Made by a program: the position numbers and the translations under genes
Notes under the pieces: generated by a model
Databases searched by the model: none
Told to the model about the DNA's origin: nothing
Seen by the model: the letters and a program-made list of their open reading frames with translations, nothing else
Origin: Telluria beijingensis
GTDB taxonomy: Bacteria; Pseudomonadota; Gammaproteobacteria; Burkholderiales; Burkholderiaceae_D
NCBI RefSeq assembly: GCF_030770395.1
Contig: NZ_CP132480.1
Span: 5,172,846 to 5,236,845, forward strand
Length of the DNA stretch: 64,000 bases
Direction: 5' to 3'
Part shown: positions 47,095-56,054 of the stretch, piece after piece
Position numbering within the stretch: position 1 is the first letter of the stretch
How the letters are laid out: every line of letters begins with the position of its first letter

Positions 47095-48066
47095 TCAGAA
47101 CGCGCGCCGCATCCCCACGTTGAGCGAGGAACCGTTGCCCGGCTTGACGCCCACGTGCACCCCGGCCAGGTGCTGGATGCGCGAGTAGGCGGCATAGAAA
47201 TCCATGCGGCGCGACACCGCGTAGCTGGCGCCGACGGCGAGCTGGCGCGCATCGTTGTTGGCCGGGTCGCGGTCGTTGCGGCGCACATAGGAGGCCAGCA
47301 GCGTGGTCTGGCGCGACATCGGCACCGCCACGCCCATCAGCACGTCGCGGCTGTCGGTCGAGCGCGTGGCGGCGACGCTGGCGCCATAGGGATTGTCCGG
47401 ATTGAACAGCGGCGAATTGCCCCAGCCCCGATTGGCGCTGTAGGCAGCATAGGCCGTGCCCCAGCCGAAGCGCATATTCGCGGCGACGATGGAATTGCGG
47501 GCCGCCATGGTGATGTCGACCTCGTTGTAGCGCGTGACCTTGGCCACGTTGCGGTTCTGGTGGGCGGCGCGGATGTTCAACGGACCGAGGTTGACGCCGA
47601 CCGTCATGCCCCAGGCGCGGCCCGACTGCGAACCGTCGACATCGCCCTTGCGCCACTTGCCGCCGGCGCTGAAGTTGGCGTAGCGGCCCTCGAAGCCTTC
47701 GGTATCGTCGGCGCGCATGCCGCGCGGCGCGGCCTGGGCCGACAGGCCGCCACTGAACGGGTCGCCAACCTCGTTCAAGGTGGTGTAGTCGACGTTGTAC
47801 TGGCGTCCGGCGGTCATGCCGCCCTGCAGCGCGCGCTCCTGCTGGCGCTCGATCTCGGCAGCGGTCTCGAGCGTGAAGATCGAGGATGCCGCCGGCACCG
47901 CCTCCGAACGGGCGGCCAGCTGCAACTCGGCCAGGCAGTCCGGCCCGCAGACCGCTTCCTGGATTGCCGCGGCGCCCTCTCCATGCGAGGGCGTCGGCTC
48001 GTTCTGCGCCGAAGCGCATGCCGCACTCCCTCCGAGTACGGCCAATGCGACGATGGACATTCTCAT
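47095..48066 (-). CDS. Gram-negative porin family protein
   Basis: A 323-residue precursor, signal MRMSIVALAVLGGSAACASA. After a 55-residue N-terminal section rich in Glu it shows alternating beta-strand patterns (NVAKVTRYNEVDITMAARNSIV, TTLLASYVRRNDRDPANND, ASYAVSRRMDFYAAYSRIQHL) and ends in a terminal Phe (NVGMRRAF), the porin assembly signal. GVKPGNGSSLNVGMRRAF closes the barrel like porin_4 members. Specific solute unknown. Confidence 0.85.
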   Translation of the reverse strand: MRMSIVALAVLGGSAACASAQNEPTPSHGEGAAAIQEAVCGPDCLAELQLAARSEAVPAASSIFTLETAAEIERQQERALQGGMTAGRQYNVDYTTLNEVGDPFSGGLSAQAAPRGMRADDTEGFEGRYANFSAGGKWRKGDVDGSQSGRAWGMTVGVNLGPLNIRAAHQNRNVAKVTRYNEVDITMAARNSIVAANMRFGWGTAYAAYSANRGWGNSPLFNPDNPYGASVAATRSTDSRDVLMGVAVPMSRQTTLLASYVRRNDRDPANNDARQLAVGASYAVSRRMDFYAAYSRIQHLAGVHVGVKPGNGSSLNVGMRRAF

Positions 48067-48271
48067 GGCGTCAATCTCTCCCTGACACCTACTATCCGCC
48101 TGTTATGGCAGCCTGATCTGTCTAATACCTCACATAACCGGTAGTTTCAGCACGATCATGCGCTTGCGCATCGCATCAACTCGCTTTGTTTGATCTTCCG
48201 CACTGTTTGTACCGTACACCGAAACAGTGAGCTAGGGCAATCTTTACGACAAAAGTCGAAATAAGAGACCG
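48067..48271. other. Porin promoter region with two inverted repeats
   Basis: 205 bases without a gene. CACTGTTT (48201-48208) and AAACAGTG (48222-48229) form an 8-bp inverted repeat with 13 bases between. A second palindrome, ATGCGC-TT-GCGCAT, lies at about 48158-48171. Both may be operators for the porin or terminal hairpins for the regulator gene at 48272; no T-tract follows. Confidence 0.45.
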
Positions 48272-49003
48272 CTAGCGGCGCAGGCCGGCAAAGGCCGCCG
48301 GCTCCCACTCGCGCAGCGCCAGCAGCAGGCCGCTGCCGCGCCGTTGCGCCAGGGGCGCCGCCAGGCTCTCCTCGTGCAGCTGGGCGAAGCGGGCGCGCAT
48401 CAGGCGCAGCTCGTGCTGCAGCTTGGCGCGCGCGCTTTCGGTAAGCATGCCGTGCACGAAATCGAGCGACTCGCCGGCGCCGTCGAAACCGCCGGCGACG
48501 AACTCGGGCATGCCCTGCTCGTCGAAGTAGCGGCGGATCGGACCGTCGGCCAGCCAGTCGAAGTCGCGCGCCACATTGACCCGGATCCGGTTGCCCGGCA
48601 GCAGGGTGATCAGTTGCAGGCGGTCCAGGCGCAGCAGGTATTGCAGGCACTCGGATTCGCTCAGCCGGTACACATTGAGCATGTCGAGCATGCGCCAGTG
48701 GTTCAGCGCGCACACCGCCACCAGCAGCAGCTTGTCGTCCTGCACCAGTTCGGCTTCCTGCTCGGCACTGAGGGTGCGCAGGCGGCGTTGTCCGTTCTGG
48801 GCTTCCTGTGCGATCTCGGCCAGCGTGAAGCCGAGCAGGCTGCAGATTTCCACGATGCGTTCGAGCGTGAACTGCTCGCTGGCGAACAGGCGCTTGATGC
48901 TCGGCTCGGACAGGTCGAGCGCGACGGCGACGTCGCGGTAGGTCAGGCCTTGCAGCTTGAGCTGGCGCTTGATGGTGGCGATGATCTGGCTGATTTGGGT
49001 CAT
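48272..49003 (-). CDS. XRE-family transcriptional regulator
   Basis: A 243-residue protein with an N-terminal HTH_3-type DNA-binding domain (IIATIKRQLKLQGLTYRDVAVALDLSEPSIKRLFASEQFTLERIVEICSLLG, about 8-58). The rest (about 75-243) is a helical domain with FDWLADGPIRRYFDEQGMPEF. ATG 49003 is chosen as the HTH begins right after; upstream frame overlaps the cyclase. It follows the diguanylate cyclase gene by 22 bases on the same strand. Confidence 0.88.
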   Translation of the reverse strand: MTQISQIIATIKRQLKLQGLTYRDVAVALDLSEPSIKRLFASEQFTLERIVEICSLLGFTLAEIAQEAQNGQRRLRTLSAEQEAELVQDDKLLLVAVCALNHWRMLDMLNVYRLSESECLQYLLRLDRLQLITLLPGNRIRVNVARDFDWLADGPIRRYFDEQGMPEFVAGGFDGAGESLDFVHGMLTESARAKLQHELRLMRARFAQLHEESLAAPLAQRRGSGLLLALREWEPAAFAGLRR

Positions 49004-49025
49004 GATAAAGAACAGGAACGGTGGT

Positions 49026-50753
49026 TCAGGAAGCGGTGCCGGTTGCGGACGCATGCCAGGCCGGCACCGCGGCCAGCCTGACGGCATTCTTGCCGCCACG
49101 CTTGGCGGCGTACATGGCATGGTCGGCGCGCGCCAGCCAGGCGTCCAGGTCGGGCTGGTCGCCCGGCGCGAACAACGCCACGCCGATGCTGGCGCCGACC
49201 GTGACGACGGTACTGCGCAGCGTATAGGGCTCGCGCACGCAGGCGAGCAGCTTGCGCGCGGTGTCCTCGGCGTCGCCCGCACTTGCCAGCATCTCCAGCA
49301 CCACCACGAACTCGTCGCCGGCCAGCCGCGCCACCATATCGGTCTTGCGCACGCAGCTCGCCAGGCGCGCACCGAACTGGCGCAGCAATTCGTCGCCCTC
49401 TTCGTGGCCATGGCTGTCGTTGACCGCCTTGAAGCCGTCCATGTCGATAAACAGCAGCGCTGCCGGCATATTGCTGCGGCCGACACGGCCCATGGCTTCG
49501 GGCAAGGTCTCCATCAGCGCACGCCGGTTCGGCAAGCCGGTCAGCACGTCGCGCAGCAGCAGCGCATTGAGTTCGGCGGTGCGTTCGGCCACCGCCGACT
49601 CGAGGTGTTCGTTCATCTGCAGCAGCGCACGCCGATAGCGCGCCTCGCTGTCGACCAGGTCGCGCATCGTGCTCGACAGCACGTTCGCTTCATGGAAGCC
49701 ATGGATTTGCGGAATCGACGGCAAATCCTTTTCCCTGGCCGTGGCTTCGGTCACGCGCTCGATGGCCTGCCCCAGCTGGGTCATCGGCTGCGCCAGGCGC
49801 CGCGCCAGCAGCGCGGCGACGATCGTCAGCACACCGCCCAGCAGCACGCTCCAGCCCAGCATCCGGCGTTTCAGCTCGGTGGCGCCCTGCAAGGCTTTTT
49901 CTTCATCCTGGCGCACCAGGACCGACCAGCGCAGCGTCGCCGCATTGCCGGCCTGGCCGGTCTGGCTGAAGCCGGTGAGATAGGCACGACCGCCGGGCCA
50001 TTCCTCGCGCAATGCGCCGGTGTCGCCGAGCCGCGCGCGGCGCAGGCTGTCGGTGTCGATCTTCTGCTCGACCAGCTCCTGCGGACCGAGCAGGACAGTG
50101 CCGTCGTCGCGGACCACGAGGATCTCGGCACCGTATTCGCGCAGCGCCGGCGTCAGCAGCATGCGCGCCTGGCGCCGCGCCCATTCCCAGCTCAGGTGCA
50201 GGCCCAGCACGGCGAACAGTTCGCCCTGCTGGTTGAACACGGGCGTCGACACGTCGACGAAGCGCCAGGGGTCGGCGCGCTGGGGCATCAGCTTCTCGAG
50301 CAGCAGTGCCGGGTGGTAATCGGTGGCGCGCACGCCGTCCAGGCCGACCTGGAACCAGGGACGGACGCTGACGTCATTCCCTTCCAGCAGGCCCATGGTG
50401 GAAGCAACCACCCTGCCCCGGGTATCGGCCAGGCCGATCCAGGCATAATCGGGGAAGGTCTGCTGCAGGGTTTCGAGCGCCGCGCGTGCGGTGGCCGGGT
50501 CGGATGCCTGGCGCACCGATGGCAGGGCGGCCAGCAGGCGCGCGTCGCCGGTGGCCTGTTCCACCACGCGGTTGAGCGCGTCGCGCATCTGCCACGACAG
50601 CTGCTGCAACCGCAGTTCGGCCTCAACATTGGCCTGGCGCACGGCAAAATGGTTCACGACGGCCAGTTGCAAGGCGACGGTGAGGGCGACCGCAATGCAG
50701 ACGGCAAGCGTCATCAACGTCGACAGGCGAAATTTGCAGAGCAGTCCTTGCAT
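49026..50753 (-). CDS. Membrane diguanylate cyclase (dCache-HAMP-GGDEF)
   Basis: A 575-residue protein. TM1 (TLMTLAVCIAVALTVALQLAVV, 11-33), a periplasmic double-Cache region (about 45-285), TM2 (SVLLGGVLTIVAALLA, about 296-311) with HAMP, and a GGDEF domain from about 405. The catalytic motif is A478-G-D-E-F (RLAGDEFVVV); AGDEF variants are known active enzymes. The inhibitory RxxD site is not obvious. It makes cyclic di-GMP in response to a periplasmic ligand. It is transcribed with the XRE regulator. Confidence 0.93.
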   Translation of the reverse strand: MQGLLCKFRLSTLMTLAVCIAVALTVALQLAVVNHFAVRQANVEAELRLQQLSWQMRDALNRVVEQATGDARLLAALPSVRQASDPATARAALETLQQTFPDYAWIGLADTRGRVVASTMGLLEGNDVSVRPWFQVGLDGVRATDYHPALLLEKLMPQRADPWRFVDVSTPVFNQQGELFAVLGLHLSWEWARRQARMLLTPALREYGAEILVVRDDGTVLLGPQELVEQKIDTDSLRRARLGDTGALREEWPGGRAYLTGFSQTGQAGNAATLRWSVLVRQDEEKALQGATELKRRMLGWSVLLGGVLTIVAALLARRLAQPMTQLGQAIERVTEATAREKDLPSIPQIHGFHEANVLSSTMRDLVDSEARYRRALLQMNEHLESAVAERTAELNALLLRDVLTGLPNRRALMETLPEAMGRVGRSNMPAALLFIDMDGFKAVNDSHGHEEGDELLRQFGARLASCVRKTDMVARLAGDEFVVVLEMLASAGDAEDTARKLLACVREPYTLRSTVVTVGASIGVALFAPGDQPDLDAWLARADHAMYAAKRGGKNAVRLAAVPAWHASATGTAS

Positions 50754-50921
50754 GGAATTGTTCAGAAAATTAATTGCCGGTCATGATACTCCCGAAACCC
50801 GTGGTCATATCGATCAGCAAAAAAGTGCATCAAAGAAATCTTGATAGCGACGCTTATTTTGGACAGAATGCAACACTCTAGCGCAAGCCAGACACCTTGT
50901 CGTATTTCTTTTAGCAAAAAA

Positions 50922-50949
50922 TTGTATCGATTGGCTACAACCGTAGTAT
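50922..50949 (+). promoter_or_regulatory. Possible sigma-70 promoter before esterase gene
   Basis: TTGTAT (50922-50927), 16 bases, TAGTAT (50944-50949). The gap 50754-51030 is AT-rich relative to the neighbours and contains no gene; this is the best promoter-like pair for the esterase gene, 81 bases before its ATG. Confidence 0.4.
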
Positions 50950-51030
50950 ATCCATTCCGGTAAAATCGGAAATCGAAATAAGACATTTCTCAATGTCACA
51001 TATATGACCCACCATCGACAGGAGACTCTG

Positions 51031-52461
51031 ATGCCATATTCCCGTTTTCTTGCTGTGCTATTCGCCACATCTACCCTGGTATTGCCGCCCGCCCTGGCGG
51101 CAGCCGCCGGCCCGTTGGCGACAATCGACAGTGGGAAAGTGGAGGGCAAGGTCGACGGAGGCATCGCAAGCTGGAAGGGCATCCCGTTCGCCGCCCCGCC
51201 GGTGGGCGCCCTGCGCTGGCGTGCGCCGCAAGCCGTGGCGCTTTGGAGCGGCGTGCGCCAGGCCACGGCCTACGCACCTGACTGCATGCAACTGCCCTTC
51301 CCCAGCGACGCTGCGCCGCTCGGCACCCAGCCCGACGAAGACTGCTTGTACCTGAATGTCTGGAAGCCGGCCGACGCTGGCGCCAGGCTCCCGGTGCTGG
51401 TCTGGATCTATGGTGGCGGCTTCGTCAATGGCGGTTCGTCGCCGCCGACCTATTCCGGCGCCGAACTGGCGAAACAGGGCGTGGTCGTCATCAGTTTCAA
51501 TTACCGGATCGGCCGCTTCGGCTTCTTCGCCCATCCGCAACTGACGCGCGAAGCCGGCGCCGGCGAGCCGCTCGGCAATTACGGATTCATGGACCAGGTC
51601 GCGGCGCTGCAGTGGATCAAGCGCAATGCCGCGGCCTTCGGCGGCGATCCGGCCAACGTCACCATTACCGGCGAATCGGCTGGCGGCATGTCGGTCAATG
51701 CCCTCTTGACCTCACCCATGAGCGCGGGCCTGTTCGCGAAAGCGGTCGTCATGTCGGGCGGCGACGGCGGCACCGCGCCGACGTCGCTGGCGGACGTCGA
51801 GAAAATCGGCCAGGCCTTCGCGACCGGCAAGGGCATTGCCCACGACGATCCCCAGGCGCTCGACAAGCTGCGCGCACTGCCGGCCGAACAGGTGGTGGAC
51901 GGCATGAACCTGGCCACCTTCAGGCAGCCGGCGGCGGCCGCGACCTACCACGGGCCTTTCGTCGACGGCAAGGTGGCGATCGACTCCGGCGCCGCGTTCG
52001 GCGCCGGCCGCATGCACCGGGTGCCGGTGATGATCGGCGCCACCAGCGCCGACATCGGCGGCAACACCGGGTATATGGTCGCCGGCGCGCGCAGCCTGGC
52101 GGCGACCCTGGCCGACCATGGCGTGCCGGTGTATGCCTATCGCTTTTCGTACGTGGCCGATTCGATCGCCAAGCCGGGCGCCGGCGCGGGGCATGCGACC
52201 GACATCCCCTATTTCTTCGATACGGTGGCGGTCAAGTATGGCGCGGCGGCGAGCGCCAGGGACGTCGCCATGGGCAAGGCGATGGCGACGTATATGGTGA
52301 ACTTCGCCAAGCGCGGCGATCCGAATGGCGCGGGACTGCCGGCGTGGCCGCGTTATGCGCGCTCGACTGACCAGCTCATGGATTTTGCGGCTGGCGGCAA
52401 GCCGGTGGCGCTAAAGGATCCGTGGGGCACCGAGATCGACGCCGCACAAAAGGCGCGCTGA
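51031..52461 (+). CDS. Type B carboxylesterase, secreted
   Basis: A 476-residue protein with signal PYSRFLAVLFATSTLVLPPALAAAA. Type-B carboxylesterase landmarks: oxyanion GGGF (128-131), nucleophile Ser216 in TITGESAGG, EDCLYLNVW near residue 105, and a late His in AGHATDIPYFF. AGGAGACTCTG precedes ATG 51031. It may cleave lipid or xenobiotic esters in the periplasm. It is convergent with the next gene. Confidence 0.9.
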   Translation: MPYSRFLAVLFATSTLVLPPALAAAAGPLATIDSGKVEGKVDGGIASWKGIPFAAPPVGALRWRAPQAVALWSGVRQATAYAPDCMQLPFPSDAAPLGTQPDEDCLYLNVWKPADAGARLPVLVWIYGGGFVNGGSSPPTYSGAELAKQGVVVISFNYRIGRFGFFAHPQLTREAGAGEPLGNYGFMDQVAALQWIKRNAAAFGGDPANVTITGESAGGMSVNALLTSPMSAGLFAKAVVMSGGDGGTAPTSLADVEKIGQAFATGKGIAHDDPQALDKLRALPAEQVVDGMNLATFRQPAAAATYHGPFVDGKVAIDSGAAFGAGRMHRVPVMIGATSADIGGNTGYMVAGARSLAATLADHGVPVYAYRFSYVADSIAKPGAGAGHATDIPYFFDTVAVKYGAAASARDVAMGKAMATYMVNFAKRGDPNGAGLPAWPRYARSTDQLMDFAAGGKPVALKDPWGTEIDAAQKAR

Positions 52462-52484
52462 GGCGCCTTGGCCGATGCGTGGAA

Positions 52485-52883
52485 CTAGAAGGCGATCGGC
52501 GTCGCGCCCATCGCCTTCAGCCGGCCAGTGACCGATGCATTGCGCAACTCCCCGACGCCTTGCCAGATGACCAACAGGCCGAGGCCGAAGAAGGGGATCA
52601 GCGGCACACCGAGCAGGCACAGGATTGCGCCGACCACCGGGCGCGCGTTGTAGCAATAGATTTTGCCGTCAGGCGTCTGTATTCCGCACACCAGCCTGCC
52701 CTGCATGAACAATTTGGTCGTGCCGTTCTGGTTCAGGGCCCGCGACATGAAGTTATCCAGCGAACTTGGCACCGCGATCTTTTGCAGGATCCGGTCGCCA
52801 ATTTCCACGACCGTGTACGTGGTCAGCTTGTTCTGGATGGTGGCATTGCCCAGCAACGTCAGGTTGCCTTCGATGGTATTCAT
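52485..52883 (-). CDS. Hypothetical membrane-anchored protein
   Basis: A 132-residue protein: MNTIEGNLTLLGNATIQNKLT, strand-rich first half, then TPDGKIYCYNARP and a hydrophobic segment (VGAILCLLGVPLIPFFGLGLLVIWQGVG, about 80-107), then a tail. AAGGATCAAC precedes ATG 52883. Not recognised. It lies convergent with the esterase and divergent from the sensor kinase. Confidence 0.6.
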   Translation of the reverse strand: MNTIEGNLTLLGNATIQNKLTTYTVVEIGDRILQKIAVPSSLDNFMSRALNQNGTTKLFMQGRLVCGIQTPDGKIYCYNARPVVGAILCLLGVPLIPFFGLGLLVIWQGVGELRNASVTGRLKAMGATPIAF

Positions 52884-53069
52884 GTTGATCCTTTTTATGT
52901 GACGGGTCGTTCGCGTGCTCGGCTGAGTCGCTTGCGTACCCATAACGCTGCAGGCCGCCATTTTTTTCAAAAAGTAAACTTCTACAACATGTCTCTTTGG
53001 CACATAATTTGGTAACTGCAGATTTTCAGCAGGACGGTTTCGCTCTCGTTGATCGAAGGGACGCTATCG

Positions 53070-56054
53070 ATGGTGTCGCTCACAGCCCTGCTCCGCCTGC
53101 TACCGGCCCTGATGGCCGCCGCAGCCTTTCTATGCGCACCCGCGGCCGCCCGCGGACTGAAGGACTACCAGCGTATCGCCTGGACCCAGGGACAGGGGGC
53201 GCCGAGCAATATCACGGGACTGGCCCAGACCACCGATGGCTGGCTCTGGGTCGGGAGCGACGATGGGCTGTTCCGCTTCGACGGCGTCAATTTCGAACCC
53301 TATCTGCCTGCCGGCCGGCCCGACCTCATGCACGCGCGCATCGTCGAGCTGCACGCCGCGGACAACGGCGACCTGTATGTCTCCTATTTCCCGCACGACG
53401 TGGCGGTCATCGGCCGCGACGGGCGCTTCACCGTGCTGCCGCGGCCCGAGTCGTTCCGGAAGATGCCTCCGACCGTCATGGTTCTCGACCATGACGGCAG
53501 CCTGTGGACCATCGGCCATGGCATCCACCGTTTTGCGGATGGCCGCTGGGCGACCGTCGACAACGATCCGATCTGGCTCGATGGTGGCTTGTTCAGCATG
53601 CTGCTCGACCAGGACGGTCGGCTGTGGGTCGCGGCGCCGAGCGGCGCCTGGCGGCTGGACCGCGCGCGCGGCCGTTTCGACCGGGTGTCGAACCAGGGCG
53701 GCGGCCTGGCGCTCGCGCCCAATGGCGATGTATGGGTGATCGGCCGCAATGGCGGGCCGGCAACGCGCCTTGCGCCATCCCTGTCCGGCAAGCCGAGGCC
53801 GGCGCGCGCGGGCGCCGTGGTCTCGCGCGTGGCTGGCCAGTTCGCCTCCGACGGCACGCTGTGGGCGCTTGGCTGCCCCGACACCGCTTGCCTGGTCCAC
53901 GATGTCACCCAATACCCGGGCGTCATCGATCCGAGGCGCGCCGCCGATGAACGGGTAGCCAGCGATGAAGGCGCGCAAGGCAAGGAGTTCCCCGTCATCC
54001 TGGAAGACCGGGAGCGCAATCTCTGGGTGTATGCGAATGGCACCTTGAACCAGTTCCGGCCGAAGCGCTTCCTGGTGCCGGCGCCGAAACTCGACCTGAC
54101 GGAGTATTTCTATACGGTGGCGCAGAGCGGCGATCGCCAGTTCTGGGTCGCCGAGAACGCGAGCGGGACGCTGTGGCGGCTGGGGGCCGACGGCGTGCCG
54201 GTTGCCGTGCCGGGTGAGCCGACATACATCATCACCAGCGGCCGCGACGGCGCGCTCATCAAGGGCAACGCGCGCACGATCACCCGCGTGCGTGGCGAGG
54301 CCGTCGAGACGATCCCGCTGCCGCCGGGGCGGGATGGCAAGCCGGTCGACCGCAAGCTGCTGGGCCTGCTCGACGATGGCAAGCGAATCTGGACCGCGGC
54401 CTTCGATACCGGCCCGATTGCCTGGGCAAATGGAAAATGGCACGCCGGCCGGCAGCTTGGCTTGCCGGACCAGATTCACTTCTCGCGCGCCGCCGGCCTC
54501 GGGCAGTTGTGGCTGGTGCGCGGGGACAATGAGCTGGTCCATTTCGACGACGGGAAGCTGACGCAGTATGGCAAGACGCAGCTGGGCGTCACGACCGGCA
54601 TCTTCCACGGCGAGCCGATGGTGATCGGCGGCGCGGAAGGGCTGGCCATCCTCAAGGATGGAAAGCTGCAACGCTTGCGCAGCCGTGACCCCAATGCCTT
54701 GCGCGGCGTGTCCGGGATGGCCGTGACCGCGAATGGCGACCGCTGGCTGAACGGTGTCGGCGGCGTGGTGCATGTGACGGCGGCGGATTGGCAGCGCGTG
54801 CTGGAGCAGCCCGGCGAGCTGCTGCGCCATGAAACGTTCGGGGTGATCGATGGCTATCCGGGCCGCTCGAGCGCCGCGTGGCGCGCGCCTACGGCCTTCA
54901 GCCCCGACGGGCGCGTGGTGTGGTTCCAGGGGACCAGGGGTATCGTCGGGCTGGATAGCGCCGACTTGCGGCGCAATGCTGCAACGCCGGTGCCGGTCGT
55001 GCTGGATGTGAGTACCGAGACGTGGCGCTTCGACGCGGTCGGCAACCTGCGGTTGCCGCCGGGGTCGCAGGACTTCCGGGTGCGGTTCACCGCGCCCATG
55101 TTGCGCCAGCCCGAACGCACGCGGTTCGAGTACCGGCTCGACGGCTTCGACGCTGCCTGGCGCGACGGCGGCAATCGGCGCACGACGTCGTATACCAATG
55201 TCGCTCCGGGGAATTATGTGCTGCGCGTCCGTGCGTTCAATGAGGATGGGGTGGCGAGTGGGGAGGATGCGGCGGTGCCGATCACCATTGCGCCGACGCT
55301 GGTCCAGAGTCTGCCGTTCAAGGTGGCGATGGTCGTGCTGCTGGTCGGCCTGCTCGCCGTGCTCCATCGGCTGCGGGTGCGGTACCTGGGGCGCCGGATT
55401 CTCGAGCGCGCCGAGATCAAGCTGGCCGAGCGTGAGCGGATTGCACGGACCTTGCATGATTCGTTCTTGCAGACTGTTTATTTGCTCATTTTGCGGTTGA
55501 GGAAATTCGAAGTCAAATTGCCTGAAAACGCGGCCAGCCGCCAGGAGCTGAATACGATTCTTGGCGAGGCCCAAGGCGTGATCGATGAAGGGCGGGAGCA
55601 GGTCCATGCGCTGCGAGCCGGGACTGGTCGCACGCTGGCCGAGATCGTGCAGGAGTGCGTGAGCGGTTTACGGGCGGTGTATCCAGATGTTCGGTTCGAG
55701 ATGCATGACAGGGCGAAGATGGTCGATGTCGACCAGGGGACCATCGAGGAAGCGGGCGCGATCGTTTGCGAGGCGGTTCGTAACGCATTTACCCATGCGC
55801 AGGCCCGGCACATCGTCGTGGAGACAGGGTTCGGAAAGCGGGAGCTGGTGGTGACCGTGTCCGACGATGGCCAGGGTATGGCGCCGGCGGTGCTCGAGGC
55901 CGGATATCGGGATGGGCACTGGGGCATGGTTGGCATGCAGGAGCGTGCTGCGCGGATTGGGGGGCGGGTGGAAATCAGTAGCGGTGCCGGTAAAGGCACT
56001 TCGGTCAAGCTCGCGGTTTCAGTAGACCAGGCAGAAACCGCCTCTATTAACTAA
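53070..56054 (+). CDS. Sensor histidine kinase with beta-propeller (Reg_prop/Y_Y_Y)
   Basis: A 994-residue protein. Signal peptide (SLTALLRLLPALMAAAAFLCAPAAA), then two-component regulator propeller repeats (TDGWLWVGSDDGLFRFDG and several AnGdrWlngvGG-like units, about 45-610), a Y_Y_Y domain (about 680-745), TM (VAMVVLLVGLLAVLH, about 752-766) and a HisKA_3/HATPase kinase with the phosphorylation site His796 in ARTLHDSFLQTVY. Such LuxR/NarL-type kinases usually sense sugars or other ligands. No response regulator is adjacent. Start ATG 53070 follows AAGGGA. Confidence 0.9.
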   Translation: MVSLTALLRLLPALMAAAAFLCAPAAARGLKDYQRIAWTQGQGAPSNITGLAQTTDGWLWVGSDDGLFRFDGVNFEPYLPAGRPDLMHARIVELHAADNGDLYVSYFPHDVAVIGRDGRFTVLPRPESFRKMPPTVMVLDHDGSLWTIGHGIHRFADGRWATVDNDPIWLDGGLFSMLLDQDGRLWVAAPSGAWRLDRARGRFDRVSNQGGGLALAPNGDVWVIGRNGGPATRLAPSLSGKPRPARAGAVVSRVAGQFASDGTLWALGCPDTACLVHDVTQYPGVIDPRRAADERVASDEGAQGKEFPVILEDRERNLWVYANGTLNQFRPKRFLVPAPKLDLTEYFYTVAQSGDRQFWVAENASGTLWRLGADGVPVAVPGEPTYIITSGRDGALIKGNARTITRVRGEAVETIPLPPGRDGKPVDRKLLGLLDDGKRIWTAAFDTGPIAWANGKWHAGRQLGLPDQIHFSRAAGLGQLWLVRGDNELVHFDDGKLTQYGKTQLGVTTGIFHGEPMVIGGAEGLAILKDGKLQRLRSRDPNALRGVSGMAVTANGDRWLNGVGGVVHVTAADWQRVLEQPGELLRHETFGVIDGYPGRSSAAWRAPTAFSPDGRVVWFQGTRGIVGLDSADLRRNAATPVPVVLDVSTETWRFDAVGNLRLPPGSQDFRVRFTAPMLRQPERTRFEYRLDGFDAAWRDGGNRRTTSYTNVAPGNYVLRVRAFNEDGVASGEDAAVPITIAPTLVQSLPFKVAMVVLLVGLLAVLHRLRVRYLGRRILERAEIKLAERERIARTLHDSFLQTVYLLILRLRKFEVKLPENAASRQELNTILGEAQGVIDEGREQVHALRAGTGRTLAEIVQECVSGLRAVYPDVRFEMHDRAKMVDVDQGTIEEAGAIVCEAVRNAFTHAQARHIVVETGFGKRELVVTVSDDGQGMAPAVLEAGYRDGHWGMVGMQERAARIGGRVEISSGAGKGTSVKLAVSVDQAETASIN

